Shown here piece by piece: positions 16,416 through 24,779 of a stretch of 64,000 nt of DNA; the first letter of the stretch is position 1; each line of letters starts with the position of its first letter. The DNA comes from Pelosinus sp. IPA-1. Its GTDB lineage: Bacteria; Bacillota; Negativicutes; DSM-13327. Location of the stretch: contig NZ_BSVC01000010.1 in the NCBI RefSeq assembly GCF_030269905.1, positions 62,001-126,000 of the forward strand, in the 5' to 3' direction. The notes beneath the pieces were generated by a model. The model had not been told where the DNA came from. It worked only from the letters and a program-made list of their open reading frames with translations, and did not search any database. The position numbers and the translations under genes were made by a program.

Positions 16416-16655
16416 ATGCGTACCATACCGGCATCATATCTTAAAAATAAACTAAGAGAGATGACACTTAACTACAATGCCAAAAAAGTCTCCCTACAAG
16501 TTTCCTTCTATAACAGGAGTGATATCATTTGGAAGGTTTCAGACAAAGTATTAAACGAGTGGAAAGATGTTTTAGCCAACGGCCCAAATAAGGTTTCCTT
16601 GCATGATACTTCAATGAACAAAAACATGCACGCTATGTTTTTGGTACAATTGTAG
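16416..16655 (+). CDS. small hypothetical protein
   Basis: A plus-strand frame of up to 79 residues. It is basic at first (NKLREMTLNYNAKKV) and has a WKVSDKVLNEWKDV segment; no family is recognised. The start is uncertain: ATG at 16416 has no clear ribosome site, and an ATG at 16461 is preceded by AAGAGAG. A strong AAGGAGG at 16356-16362 is followed by a TTG in another frame that stops after 24 codons. A strong terminator follows at 16669, so something here is probably transcribed. It may be an intact small gene or one with a frameshift at the front. Confidence 0.45.
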   Translation: MRTIPASYLKNKLREMTLNYNAKKVSLQVSFYNRSDIIWKVSDKVLNEWKDVLANGPNKVSLHDTSMNKNMHAMFLVQL

Positions 16656-16668
16656 ACGCTGCAAACTA

Positions 16669-16706
16669 AAAAAGCCCCCGAACAGTCCGGCTCGGGGCCT
16701 TTTTTA
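16669..16706 (+). terminator. strong intrinsic terminator
   Basis: A GC-rich stem flanked by A and T runs (AAAAAAGCCCCCGA ... TCGGGGCCTTTTTT), 13 nt after the stop codon of the small plus-strand frame. Confidence 0.8.
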
Positions 16707-16709
16707 AGT

Positions 16710-16950
16710 TTGGAAATAGTATTGATGGATCCTCCTTATTAGCCACAAAAGCATATTTGTTATCCTACTCCAGACCTAGTAGTCACGTTACCCATGCCAT
16801 GGTCTTCATCGGAGCCTATTCATGCGGCCATTCTAACAGCAACTAAGATCAAAATACCTAAAAATCAATACAAGCGATAGCTATTAGAACTCATTATTTT
16901 TATCTGTCTAACTTATTATCCATCAGTCATACCTCACTATACCCGCAATA
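16710..16950. other. non-coding stretch, nothing recognised
   Basis: No frame with a ribosome site, no RNA motif and no repeat seen between the two convergent terminators. Confidence 0.4.
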
Positions 16951-16951
16951 T

Positions 16952-17003
16952 CTACTATAAAAATAACCAGGAGCCAACTCGCCCCTGGTTATTTTTATAG
17001 TAG
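16952..17003 (-). terminator. terminator of ompM-like gene
   Basis: A 20-bp stem (16952-16971 with 16984-17003) with U-rich flank on the minus strand, 35 nt past the stop codon. Confidence 0.8.
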
Positions 17004-17037
17004 TTTTATTATCGCATTTAGCCGGATCCTTTTGTCG

Positions 17038-18180
17038 TTAGAATTTAACATTCAAAGTAGCTTTTGTTTGATCGCCAGCCATATCTAGATTCTTATAGTC
17101 AAGGACAACATCTACGTTCTTCGCTAAATTTTTACCATAGGTAACTTGGATCCCTTTGTCCGACTGGCTGTTACTGCCAAAACCGGTAGAAGTAGCACCA
17201 GCAAAATTAAAGCCTGATTGTTCAGGTAGTGCATATGCATCATAATTAATATAACTTACTTGAGCACCTAAGATATCCGTGCCTACGCGGTAAGCATTCG
17301 CTTTTTGCGAAGTATTGCGCACATACTCCCCACTTATTTTCTTTCCAAACACTTTGACATCCGTATTCAAAGCAGCATACTTATTGGTGTCAACTGTCGT
17401 ATCTAGTTTGAGATAATCAGCACCTACGTTCACGCCATAAAGATGCGTCTTATATTCTGCTGCTTGTACTTTACTGTCGCCACTATTATCATATGCTAAA
17501 GTGAGTTTGCCATAATTTGCTTTTAGTCCCGTAATTCCAGCGCCATCCACTTCGTAAGAATTGTAAAGCAGGCCCTTCCCAAGCACTAAGTCTTGTTTAC
17601 CCAAAACAGTACTTACACTTCCAACTTTAGCATCCACGTTAAACCGATCAATAATGGGTGAACCAAAACTATCAATAGAAGTTTTATCGATGCCATTATC
17701 ATCAGCTGTAGTTAAACGGACATTGATTTTGGCATCATCGTTAATTTTTCCAGTTGCGCCAAGGCGCAGACGATATGTAGTGTCTTTTGTTGCATTATCA
17801 TATTGGACTCGAGTTTCTCCATTGAATTTAATTTGGTTATCTAGTTGTTTTTGAATACCGTCAACTCTAACTCCTAGACTATTCAGCTCAGTACTAAATT
17901 CAACTGCTAATTTATCTACGATAACCTTTTGATCAACGGTAGAAACCTTCCCCATTGCCTTAGAAACAATCTGCGCCATCTCATAACGAGTAAGCGTTTT
18001 ATCACCTTTAAAGGTACCATCGCCATAGCCATCTATAATACCAGATGCAGCCAGTTTATTTACTGCATCATAAGCCCAGTGCTTTTGAGGCACATCGGCG
18101 AAAGGATTTGCAAATGCAGGTACCGCAAAAGCCACGGTTAAGGCAGTAGAAATTGCAGTTGTTAAGAGTTTCTTTTTCAT
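17038..18180 (-). CDS. OmpM-type SLH-domain outer-membrane porin
   Basis: A 380-residue protein starting at the ATG at 18180 (CTGGAGGAATA just upstream; an in-frame extension to 18282 would run into the leader RNA). Signal peptide to about residue 24 (AFA-NP), then one SLH domain (about 25-75, FADVPQKHWAYDAVNKLAASGIIDGYGDGTF), a coiled-coil linker (IVDKLAVEFSTELNSLGVRVDG) and a C-terminal beta barrel ending in TLNVKF. This is the Negativicutes OmpM/Slr design: the SLH domain holds peptidoglycan or its polyamine and the barrel sits in the outer membrane. A ~190-nt leader with a compact RNA fold precedes it, behind a five-repeat TTCAY promoter. Confidence 0.9.
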   Translation of the reverse strand: MKKKLLTTAISTALTVAFAVPAFANPFADVPQKHWAYDAVNKLAASGIIDGYGDGTFKGDKTLTRYEMAQIVSKAMGKVSTVDQKVIVDKLAVEFSTELNSLGVRVDGIQKQLDNQIKFNGETRVQYDNATKDTTYRLRLGATGKINDDAKINVRLTTADDNGIDKTSIDSFGSPIIDRFNVDAKVGSVSTVLGKQDLVLGKGLLYNSYEVDGAGITGLKANYGKLTLAYDNSGDSKVQAAEYKTHLYGVNVGADYLKLDTTVDTNKYAALNTDVKVFGKKISGEYVRNTSQKANAYRVGTDILGAQVSYINYDAYALPEQSGFNFAGATSTGFGSNSQSDKGIQVTYGKNLAKNVDVVLDYKNLDMAGDQTKATLNVKF

Positions 18181-18203
18181 TTTTATTCCTCCAGATATAA
18201 TAG

Positions 18204-18265
18204 TTGTAAACTCAAGCCGCACTATTCTAGGCTTACCTTCCGCCTTGCGGAATGCATGTTTACAA
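18204..18265 (-). ncRNA. candidate three-way-junction leader RNA
   Basis: On the minus strand, 8-bp closing stem TTGTAAAC/GTTTACAA (18258-18265 with 18204-18211) encloses hairpin TTCCGC-AAG-GCGGAA and hairpin AAGCC-N11-GGCTT. The fold ends about 14 nt upstream of the porin ribosome site. It is not a class I recognise; it may be a regulatory leader or only an mRNA-stabilising fold. Confidence 0.5.
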
Positions 18266-18369
18266 ATGCACCTCAGGTTCACATCCCCTTAATGTGAATG
18301 AAAGCTTCACTCTCTTCCTCACTCACAACGACCATAAGGGTCTAAGATTCTCCCGAGCGGTTCTCTGTT

Positions 18370-18440
18370 ATAATATCAAATAGTTTTGAAAATCCGATGA
18401 ATAACCTATGTTGTTTCTATGAAAAACCTATGAATTTCTT
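18370..18440 (-). promoter_or_regulatory. TTCAY-repeat promoter, ompM-like gene
   Basis: Five 11-bp units on the plus strand at 18386 (TTGAAAATCCG), 18397 (ATGAATAACCT), 18408 (ATGTTGTTTCT, degenerate), 18419 (ATGAAAAACCT) and 18430 (ATGAATTTCTT). The -10 hexamer TATTAT (minus strand) is at 18370-18375. This is the longest array. Confidence 0.82.
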
Positions 18441-18486
18441 CCCCTGATAGAAAAAAGCCTTCTTTATGATTAAGATACAAATCAAA

Positions 18487-18517
18487 AATATCCTGTAGAG
18501 AGTCTCTACAGGATATT
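18487..18517 (-). terminator. terminator of cysK
   Basis: A 14-bp perfect stem (18487-18500 with 18504-18517) and 3-nt loop, 65 nt past the stop codon of cysK. Confidence 0.65.
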
Positions 18518-18581
18518 CCATAACATACTATTATTCTTTGAGATTCTTTATAGCTCAGACCAAGTACTCTCTTTTTTTCAC

Positions 18582-19514
18582 TTATTGCTCAAACAGGGCG
18601 GTGGATAAGTATCGTTCACCCGTATCCGGCAACAATACTACAATAGTTTTGCCTGCGTTTTCTGGACGAAGTGCCAACTCAGTAGCAGCAGCTAAGGCAG
18701 CACCACTAGAGATGCCGACAAGGAGGCCTTCTGTGCGGGCCACCTCCCGCGCTGCACCAAATGCCGCTTCATTTTTTACCGGAATGATTTCATCAATGAC
18801 ACTGGTATCTAGAATTTCGGGCACAAAGCCTGCTCCAATTCCTTGGATTTTATGTGGTCCAGGATTTCCTCCGGATAATACCGGAGAATCAAATGGTTCC
18901 ACCGCTACAATCTTTACGCTTGGTTTACGCTTTTTTAACACTTCCCCCACACCGGTCACAGTCCCACCTGTCCCAACTCCGGCAACAAAAATGTCCACTT
19001 GTCCGTCAGTATCCCGCCAAATTTCTTCTGCAGTCGTTCGCCTGTGTATTTCAGGATTCGCCAGATTCTTAAATTGTTGCGGAAGATAAGAATTCGGATT
19101 TTCTGCCGCCAGTTCTTCGGCTTTTTTAATAGCACCTTTCATCCCTTTCTCGCCTGGTGTCAGCACAAGTTCAGCCCCAAGCGCCTTTAGCACATTGCGG
19201 CGTTCCATACTCATCGTATCTGGCATGGTTAAAATTAACCGGTAACCTTTAGCAGCCGCCACAAAAGCTAGTCCAATACCTGTATTGCCGCTGGTCGGCT
19301 CGATGATGACCGTTTCGTTATTAATTAAACCTGTTTCCTCAGCATCACGAATCATAGCATAACCTACTCGATCTTTTACACTTCCCAAGGGGTTAAAAGA
19401 TTCTAGTTTGACCACCACCGTAGCGGCAAGGTTTTGCTTTTTGTTATAATTGGTTAACTCGAGTAACGGTGTATTACCAATCAGTTCTGTTAAATTTTTT
19501 GCTATCTTGTTCAT
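18582..19514 (-). CDS. cysK: cysteine synthase A
   Basis: A 310-residue PLP enzyme making cysteine from O-acetylserine and sulfide in the cytoplasm. PLP lysine is Lys47 (GSVKDRVG), the substrate loop is TSGNTG (74-79), and the PLP phosphate loop is [10 protein letters not shown]; length is normal for CysK/CysM. The start at 19514 has AAGGAGAT upstream. It is monocistronic with its own TTCAY-repeat promoter and ~110-nt leader, so it is placed in the envelope/metal regulon. This makes sense if thiols are needed for metal or oxidant stress. Confidence 0.95.
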   Translation of the reverse strand: MNKIAKNLTELIGNTPLLELTNYNKKQNLAATVVVKLESFNPLGSVKDRVGYAMIRDAEETGLINNETVIIEPTSGNTGIGLAFVAAAKGYRLILTMPDTMSMERRNVLKALGAELVLTPGEKGMKGAIKKAEELAAENPNSYLPQQFKNLANPEIHRRTTAEEIWRDTDGQVDIFVAGVGTGGTVTGVGEVLKKRKPSVKIVAVEPFDSPVLSGGNPGPHKIQGIGAGFVPEILDTSVIDEIIPVKNEAAFGAAREVARTEGLLVGISSGAALAAATELALRPENAGKTIVVLLPDTGERYLSTALFEQ

Positions 19515-19625
19515 TTAACATATCTCCTTATACATATAATTAACTATCGTTTCACCTAACGATACTACTGGATTCTAGTCAATCCGCTAGTACATACTAG
19601 TTTCTCTAGTCCTCCCAATTTATTG

Positions 19626-19685
19626 ATTATAGCGTGTAACTATGTAAAACTAATGAAGAACTAGCGAAGAAGTGATGAATTTTTT
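19626..19685 (-). promoter_or_regulatory. TTCAY-repeat promoter, cysK
   Basis: Units on the plus strand at 19642 (ATGTAAAACTA), 19653 (ATGAAGAACTA), 19664 (GCGAAGAAGTG) and 19675 (ATGAATTTTTT). The -10 hexamer TATAAT (minus strand) is at 19626-19631. Confidence 0.78.
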
Positions 19686-19760
19686 GCCATCTTTGTCCCC
19701 TATTAAAAACTACCGATATTCTAATTCCCAATCCTGCTCGCGTTATACCAAAAACTCGAA

Positions 19761-19786
19761 GAGGCCAGCAAACTCATGCAGGCCTC
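19761..19786 (-). terminator. probable terminator of SHOCT-like gene
   Basis: Inverted repeat GAGGCC (19761-19766) and GGCCTC (19781-19786), with a GAGTTTTTGG run following on the minus strand. It is about 140 nt beyond the stop codon; the remaining bases 19787-19924 hold nothing I recognise. Confidence 0.45.
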
Positions 19787-19924
19787 CTTTCGATTGCAAT
19801 TCGCCTTTGATATTCTTACTTTGCACTGCATCCAAATAACCAGTTTGGAAGGATAGATTATAGTCGTATCTTCTCATCCTAGCACAAGAATTCATACAAT
19901 GAATAATCGCTGTCACGCGTCGGA

Positions 19925-20092
19925 CTATGAATGTAAAGAAAGCATGTTCTTGTTATTCAGTATCTCCTCCACCCACTGATACTCCTCGATGGTAATTTCA
20001 CCATGGTAAATGCCTGCTTTCAATAGTTCCATTCTGTCAACTTTATCGTCTGGGTTGTACCGAAAAATCGCTTTATACATCCAGGCCATCAT
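19925..20092 (-). CDS. small SHOCT-like protein
   Basis: A 55-residue frame that starts MMAWMYKAIFRYN. Its middle KVDRMELLKAGIYHGEITIEEYQWVEEIL matches the short C-terminal (SHOCT) helix-pair pattern, in which LLKxGxITxEEYxxxKxxLL recurs. There is no transmembrane segment, so it is probably cytoplasmic and oligomer-forming. AAGGAAG lies about 13 nt upstream of the start. It is preceded by a three-repeat TTCAY promoter and possibly a second one. The similar domain at 24219-24461 is also under this promoter type. Confidence 0.7.
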   Translation of the reverse strand: MMAWMYKAIFRYNPDDKVDRMELLKAGIYHGEITIEEYQWVEEILNNKNMLSLHS

Positions 20093-20134
20093 TATCTTTG
20101 TTCACTTCCTTAAATTTATTTTCCATTACATCAT

Positions 20135-20183
20135 ATAATACCGAATTCATATGAATTTCTAATGAAAAACATATGAATTTCTT
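20135..20183 (-). promoter_or_regulatory. TTCAY-repeat promoter, SHOCT-like gene
   Basis: Boxes on the plus strand at 20151 (ATGAATTTCTA), 20162 (ATGAAAAACAT) and 20173 (ATGAATTTCTT). The -10 hexamer TATTAT (minus strand) is at 20135-20140. Confidence 0.8.
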
Positions 20184-20207
20184 GTGATTTTTAAAATATG
20201 GGCCCTT

Positions 20208-20245
20208 ATATTACCAAAAGAAGGTGAATAATTTATGAATATCTT
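20208..20245 (-). promoter_or_regulatory. possible second TTCAY-repeat promoter
   Basis: Two further boxes at 20224 (GTGAATAATTT) and 20235 (ATGAATATCTT), with TAATAT at the constant 10-nt distance (20208-20213). Weaker than the rest; it may be an upstream duplicate for the same gene. Confidence 0.45.
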
Positions 20246-20275
20246 TTCTAAAACTCATTAAAGATTCCTATGAAA

Positions 20276-21958
20276 CTATTTTTTCATCTGACGAAAAATG
20301 CGAAAGAATAAATATAGCGTGCCTCCGAGTGCTACCAATAGCAGATAATAGCCAGTGTGATGGATCTGCGCTTGAATTGGCCCCGCTCCTGAATGCATCA
20401 TAATAGCCGATGTGAGAAACATACTGGCAATGATCAAGCTATAGGAAATACGATTAATAGACTTGTCCAGCTTTTCTCCGATAAATTCAATACCACTAAT
20501 GGTCAAGGGAATTTTCTTTTCGCCGCGGATCATCCCCGAAAGAAAAGATGGTAACTCGCTGAACACAATCCGTAACTTTTTCTTCGCGGCAAGGGCGTTT
20601 GCCAAAACTACCGTCTCACTAGGCCGCGCCAGGAGATTGTTATGTAAAAACTCTTCAATAATCGGCCGGGAAATCTCTAGAAAATTGACGTCTGGGTCAA
20701 TTCTTCGCGCATTCCCTTCCGCCTGAGCAAAAGCTTTGCCCAGTAGCAGTAGCCGTTCCGGCATGCGGATGCCATGCTTTTGCGAAACTTGCATCATGCC
20801 GAAAATCATTTTTCCAATCTCCAGCTTGCCCTGGGTCATCCCCTGAGACACGAAAAGCAGTTCAGCCATATCTTCATAATAATTTTGCCAATTGGTATGT
20901 CCTGAAGATTGCCCCATCTCAAGCGCCACATTCATCAATGCTTCTACATCGCTATTTTGTATTGCAGTGAAGTTTTCCACTAATCGTTCGGTCATACGTG
21001 GATCGGTACGTCCAACAATACCAAAATCCAGATATACAATTTCACCAGCAGGGGTCAGACGAATATTCCCGGAATGAGGGTCGCCATGAAAGACACCATA
21101 CAATAATACCTGACGCAGAAAACTTTCTAAAAATTTGCTGGCTAGTTTCCTTCGAGCCGCCAGATCTTGTTTCTCTGCTGCTTCCTCGATACTTATGCCA
21201 TCAATAAATTCCATCGTTAAAATATTCTCATTACTGAGGCTCCATTCCACCTGTGGCGTACGAGCTAAACCCGCCCCGGACAACAACCCGCTGAACAACT
21301 GGATATTACCGGCTTCCACAGTAAAATCAAATTCCTTGCGGAGAGAATGGGAAAAAAGTGCGAAACTATTTTCAATATCCAGCAGTTTATACACTTCCGG
21401 CTGTTCGGCTAAAAATCCAACGATTTTTTGCAACACCATTAAGTCCAGTTCGATCTGATTGATAACCTCTGGCTTACGAACTTTGATCGCAACTTTACGA
21501 CCATCTTGTAAGGTGGCCAAATGAGTCTGAGCAATGGACGCTACCCCTAATGGCTCCGGATCAATCGATACAAACCATTCTTTATAGTCCGGCAAGTTCT
21601 CCGCGATTATTTCTTGTATATGCGCAAACGGTACTGGCGTCACTTGCTCCTGCAGCCGCTGTAAGGCATCGGTTACAAATACTGGCACAAAATCAGGCCG
21701 ACTACTTAGAAATTGGCCGAGCTTAATAAACGTCGGCCCCAATTCTTCCAACATCAACGGTAATTTTTGTGCCAATCGCCGGAACTCTTCACTTTTAATT
21801 GTCTTGTCCAAAGCACCCGCCCGCCCCCAGGAACCGAAGGCAAAAAACCGTCGCAATCCCAAATCTCTTACCAAAAAACCAAAACCGTACCGGATAAATA
21901 CACTCGCAATATGACGGGTTCTCGCCCGCACCGCATCCTCTCTATGCCATGTTGCCAT
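20276..21958 (-). CDS. ubiB: UbiB/ABC1/AarF atypical kinase
   Basis: A protein of about 560 residues of the UbiB protein-kinase-like family (ATPase aiding isoprenoid-quinone or other lipid biosynthesis at the membrane). Present: the KxGQ motif (FIKLGQFLSSRPD), the nucleotide-binding lysine (VAIKVRKP), HGDPHSGNIRL and the metal-binding YLDFGIVGR. Two C-terminal transmembrane helices follow (about 505-555), then a basic end. I prefer the ATG at 21958 (AGGCGG upstream) over the in-frame GTG at 21964. No quinone genes are nearby. It is not clearly preceded by TTCAY boxes. Confidence 0.9.
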   Translation of the reverse strand: MATWHREDAVRARTRHIASVFIRYGFGFLVRDLGLRRFFAFGSWGRAGALDKTIKSEEFRRLAQKLPLMLEELGPTFIKLGQFLSSRPDFVPVFVTDALQRLQEQVTPVPFAHIQEIIAENLPDYKEWFVSIDPEPLGVASIAQTHLATLQDGRKVAIKVRKPEVINQIELDLMVLQKIVGFLAEQPEVYKLLDIENSFALFSHSLRKEFDFTVEAGNIQLFSGLLSGAGLARTPQVEWSLSNENILTMEFIDGISIEEAAEKQDLAARRKLASKFLESFLRQVLLYGVFHGDPHSGNIRLTPAGEIVYLDFGIVGRTDPRMTERLVENFTAIQNSDVEALMNVALEMGQSSGHTNWQNYYEDMAELLFVSQGMTQGKLEIGKMIFGMMQVSQKHGIRMPERLLLLGKAFAQAEGNARRIDPDVNFLEISRPIIEEFLHNNLLARPSETVVLANALAAKKKLRIVFSELPSFLSGMIRGEKKIPLTISGIEFIGEKLDKSINRISYSLIIASMFLTSAIMMHSGAGPIQAQIHHTGYYLLLVALGGTLYLFFRIFRQMKK

Positions 21959-22117
21959 TCCCACACCGCCTACAAAACATTATATAGTATCATTATAGCC
22001 TTATGATTGAGTTTTCAAACGCAGTCCCCCGTTGCAATGCTCCCTGCCGACTCACTAACCACCACTTTAGCAAGCCTGTCTAGATGAAAGGTAAGTATAA
22101 TGTTTAAGCACGATAAT

Positions 22118-22870
22118 CTACCATTTCCGGTCCGCTCCGCCGCCGCCCCCCGATCCACCACCATATCCTCCGCCCCCACTACCGCGCAATCTGAGCAATG
22201 ATAACAGGAAAAAGGTAATGCTGCCGCCGAAGAGTAGCCAATCTGCGATAAATAGGAGAAAAAATCCTAAAACAGCCGCCCCTTGCACCCACCATGGCAA
22301 GCCATCCCACCATACCAGAACAAGGTCGCCACTTATTTTTGCAGTTCCCCGGGAATCTTGTGGTGCTGCTATACCATATTCGGCAGAGACCACCCGCATG
22401 ATAGCCTTATAGCTGTTCCATATTCCCTGATCATAGTTGCCACGCCCGGCGTATGGTATTAGATATTCATCTTGAATTTGCCCGACCTTGGCATCGTTTA
22501 ACGCCCCTTCCAGACCATACCCCACCTCAATACGAGACTTCCGATCACCAACAGCTACCAACAGCAACACTCCGTTATTCAGCGATTTATCACCGATTTT
22601 CCACTGCCTGAGCATCGCCAGTGAATAATCCTGAATGGGTTCCTCATTCAATGAATTGACAGTAACCACTACTACTTGTGCCTTGGTCTGTCCGGAAATC
22701 TTTGCTCCCAGTTTATTGATCTTCGCCTTGGTTTCTGCGGTCAATACACCAGCGTAATCCTGCACATATATACTGCCCGCAGGGGCAGGCGGTATGGCAG
22801 GCTCCGCCGAAGCTACCGTACCAATGGCTATATATATTGCCATCAGCAGCCACACCAACCATTTCTTCAT
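22118..22870 (-). CDS. TPM-domain membrane protein
   Basis: Start at the ATG at 22870 because GAGGGG lies 5 nt upstream; 250 residues. Signal peptide (about 1-21, VASA-EP), TPM domain (about 30-165, PAGSIYVQDYAGVLT, VVVVTVNSLNEEPIQDYSLAML, GVLLLVAVGDRKSRIEVGYGLEG), a hydrophobic segment near 190-230 and a Gly-rich tail ending ADRKW. TPM proteins are linked to envelope and photosystem quality control and often occur with LemA. Both lemA and this gene have TTCAY-repeat promoters here, which supports a shared function. Confidence 0.9.
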   Translation of the reverse strand: MKKWLVWLLMAIYIAIGTVASAEPAIPPAPAGSIYVQDYAGVLTAETKAKINKLGAKISGQTKAQVVVVTVNSLNEEPIQDYSLAMLRQWKIGDKSLNNGVLLLVAVGDRKSRIEVGYGLEGALNDAKVGQIQDEYLIPYAGRGNYDQGIWNSYKAIMRVVSAEYGIAAPQDSRGTAKISGDLVLVWWDGLPWWVQGAAVLGFFLLFIADWLLFGGSITFFLLSLLRLRGSGGGGYGGGSGGGGGADRKW

Positions 22871-22902
22871 AGCCACCCCTCACCTTCTCATCTATTACCA
22901 TC

Positions 22903-22951
22903 ATTGTACAATGTCCATGTGAAGAACTCATGAATATCCTATGAATATCTC
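22903..22951 (-). promoter_or_regulatory. TTCAY-repeat promoter, TPM gene
   Basis: Boxes on the plus strand at 22919 (GTGAAGAACTC), 22930 (ATGAATATCCT) and 22941 (ATGAATATCTC). The -10 hexamer TACAAT (minus strand) is at 22903-22908. Confidence 0.82.
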
Positions 22952-23194
22952 CTACTTTTTCTTAAATTGTCTACATCCGATTCAGCCAAAAATGTCCGAC
23001 ACCCTATGTGCCGGAATACCATTACAAAAATGACCTACTCAGGTATAAAAAACCTACCTATAAGGAATCCAAAAACAAATTTTGAGGAGTAACTTTGTAA
23101 ATTTGCCATGATTTCTTCCAGTAATCCATCTACACTCGAATAAAAAAATTCTTACTCTAGTTGTCTACCATATTTTGCATACACTTTTACTTTT

Positions 23195-24088
23195 TTAAAA
23201 CCATCGGTATTGAACTACCGTAAACATTCCACCCATTTCTTTCGTCATATTATTGGCAGTATGGTGAGGAATATGGCAGTGGAATGGCCAATTCCCCGGA
23301 TTGTTCGCCATAAATTCAATGTCCCAGGTTTCCCCCGATGCCACAGGTATGGTATTTTTCCGCATACGAGTGCAGGGTGCAAGCATATTGCCATCCGCAG
23401 CCACCACAGTAAACTGTTGTCCATGTAGATGAATTGGATGCTCCAGCATCGCTGGGTTGGCTAAGCGTATACGTACGTTTTCGCCGCAGTGCACCGCCAA
23501 CGGCGAAGTGGCTGGAAAACAACGCCCGTTCATGGTGAAAAACTGCAAGTCATCGTTCATGGGATTTACTTCATAATAGCCTGGCTCCAGTACTCCCATA
23601 GGCAGGCCTTTCACCGCAAACTCTTGCAGCATGATAAAATAATCGTAATCAGTACCTGCACTATCTGGATCCAATATGACTAAGCCGCCGGCCAATCCCA
23701 TCATTCCCTGCCAGCCAACATTGTAATGAGTGTGATACATATGCGTCCCCGGCGGATTGGTAACCTGGAACTGATAATCAAAGTAACTGCCTGGCTTAAT
23801 CTTCGGGGAAGGCTCTACATCAGGAACTCCGTCCATGTTGTTAGGCACATCCAACCCATGCCAGTGAACACTGGTGGGCTCTGGCAGGCCATTATACACC
23901 CGAATATTAACATAATCACCGGGATACACCTGGATAGTCGGCCCGGGAATACTCCCGTTATAGCCCCAGCCACGAATCCAAATTCCCGGCAACAATTCCC
24001 GTTCCACAGGTTCAGCCACTAATTCAAAGTATTTTACACCATGCCGCATAACGTAAGGTACATTCAATAAATCCGGGCTAGTGACCAT
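23195..24088 (-). CDS. two-domain multicopper oxidase, no signal peptide
   Basis: A 297-residue cupredoxin protein with all four ligand motifs in compact form: HWHG (His75, His77), HMYHTH (His116, His119, His121), HPIHLHG (His217, His220, His222) and HCHIPHHTANNM (His270, Cys271, His272, His276, axial Met281). Only the first and last cupredoxin domains of a classical three-domain oxidase are present, so it may act as an oligomer. No signal peptide is visible, since the protein begins MVTSPDLLNVPYVMRHG; cytoplasmic location or an unusual export route is implied. It has no TTCAY promoter. Confidence 0.88.
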   Translation of the reverse strand: MVTSPDLLNVPYVMRHGVKYFELVAEPVERELLPGIWIRGWGYNGSIPGPTIQVYPGDYVNIRVYNGLPEPTSVHWHGLDVPNNMDGVPDVEPSPKIKPGSYFDYQFQVTNPPGTHMYHTHYNVGWQGMMGLAGGLVILDPDSAGTDYDYFIMLQEFAVKGLPMGVLEPGYYEVNPMNDDLQFFTMNGRCFPATSPLAVHCGENVRIRLANPAMLEHPIHLHGQQFTVVAADGNMLAPCTRMRKNTIPVASGETWDIEFMANNPGNWPFHCHIPHHTANNMTKEMGGMFTVVQYRWF

Positions 24089-24182
24089 TTTCTGTCACTC
24101 TCCTCATGCATTTACCATATTCTATGCTCATAATGCTAAAACGGTATCTTTCACCAACTAGTGGAAGAGCTGCCGCTAAACC

Positions 24183-24210
24183 AAAAGACCAGGATTGCTC
24201 CTAGTCTTTT
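24183..24210 (-). terminator. terminator of SHOCT membrane gene
   Basis: Stem AAAAGAC..AGGA/TCCT..GTCTTTT (24183-24194 with 24199-24210) with one mismatch, 9 nt past the stop codon. Confidence 0.65.
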
Positions 24211-24218
24211 GTGTGCTT

Positions 24219-24461
24219 TTATTCCAGTTCTTTTTTCATGCGCTGATACTCATCCGTTGTAATTTCTCCTTTGGCATATCTCTGTTTCAATATCTCCAAA
24301 GCGTCAGTCCTTGGCTCATTTTGGCTGCCACTACGGAACAACGCCTTAAATAGCCAAACCGCTGCCATAATAATAAGAGCGGTAAACGCCAGATGAACGA
24401 TTATGCCCATACCCATGCCCAGCCAACCGAATGGACCGCTAAAACCATACCCCATCATCAT
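24219..24461 (-). CDS. small membrane protein with SHOCT domain
   Basis: An 80-residue protein with an N-terminal Gly/Met-rich segment (MMMGYGFSGPFGWLGMGMG), one transmembrane helix (about 20-42) and a C-terminal SHOCT domain (ALEILKQRYAKGEITTDEYQRMKKELE). Such proteins are common in Cu-resistance islands. AAGGAGGTG upstream supports the start. It is monocistronic behind a two-repeat TTCAY promoter. Confidence 0.85.
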   Translation of the reverse strand: MMMGYGFSGPFGWLGMGMGIIVHLAFTALIIMAAVWLFKALFRSGSQNEPRTDALEILKQRYAKGEITTDEYQRMKKELE

Positions 24462-24490
24462 AGTTCATGCACCTCCTTTGTATTAATCCT

Positions 24491-24528
24491 AGTATAGCTT
24501 AACATTATGGAGTTTTTATGAAGAAACT
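24491..24528 (-). promoter_or_regulatory. TTCAY-repeat promoter, SHOCT membrane gene
   Basis: Units at 24507 (ATGGAGTTTTT) and 24518 (ATGAAGAAACT), perhaps a degenerate third at 24529. The -10 hexamer TATACT (minus strand) is at 24491-24496. The boxes abut the truncated end of the amidase fragment. Confidence 0.7.
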
Positions 24529-24534
24529 GTGCGT

Positions 24535-24712
24535 TTTTGATGTAAATTGATAAAGGCCACCTCTACTAATACCGCTGGGCAGTCTGCTTCTCGGATCACC
24601 TGAAAATTTGCTTCCTTCACGCCCCAGTCAGAGGTGTTCAATTCCGCCACCAACCTAGTGTGAATGCAGGCAGCCTTTGCCCTCGTATGCTCCCCGGCAC
24701 TAAAGCTGAAAT
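24535..24712 (-). pseudogene. fragment of N-acetylmuramoyl-L-alanine amidase
   Basis: The minus strand encodes a piece of an Amidase_3 (CwlB/AmiC-type) catalytic domain: HTRLVAELN, SDWGVKEANFQVIREADCPAVLVEVAFIN. This includes the conserved Glu region near the end of the fold. Both ends are missing: no start or zinc-ligand N-terminal half, and the frame departs from the family after VAFIN. It looks like a remnant left when the neighbouring promoter and gene were rearranged. Confidence 0.7.
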
Positions 24713-24720
24713 GACCAAAA

Positions 24721-24758
24721 AGCAAAGCAGCCCTTCCTACAGGAAGGGCTGCTTTGCT
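24721..24758 (-). terminator. terminator of membrane-protein gene
   Basis: An 18-bp perfect stem (24721-24738 with 24741-24758). The bases on the minus-strand downstream side encode the amidase fragment. It is 22 nt past the stop codon at 24780. Confidence 0.75.
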
Positions 24759-24779
24759 TTTAACGAATTATTTTAACTT

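Noticed and set aside
16370-16444. TTG-initiated short frame behind AAGGAGG
   Set aside because: It ends after 24 codons and is out of frame with the longer small gene; too short and featureless to call.
18181-18282. Longer start for the OmpM-like porin
   Set aside because: The extension lies in the structured leader; the signal peptide and ribosome site fit the ATG at 18180.
21980-22015. TTCAY-type promoter for ubiB
   Set aside because: Only one weak box (ATGATTGAGTT) and a poor hexamer at the expected distance were found.
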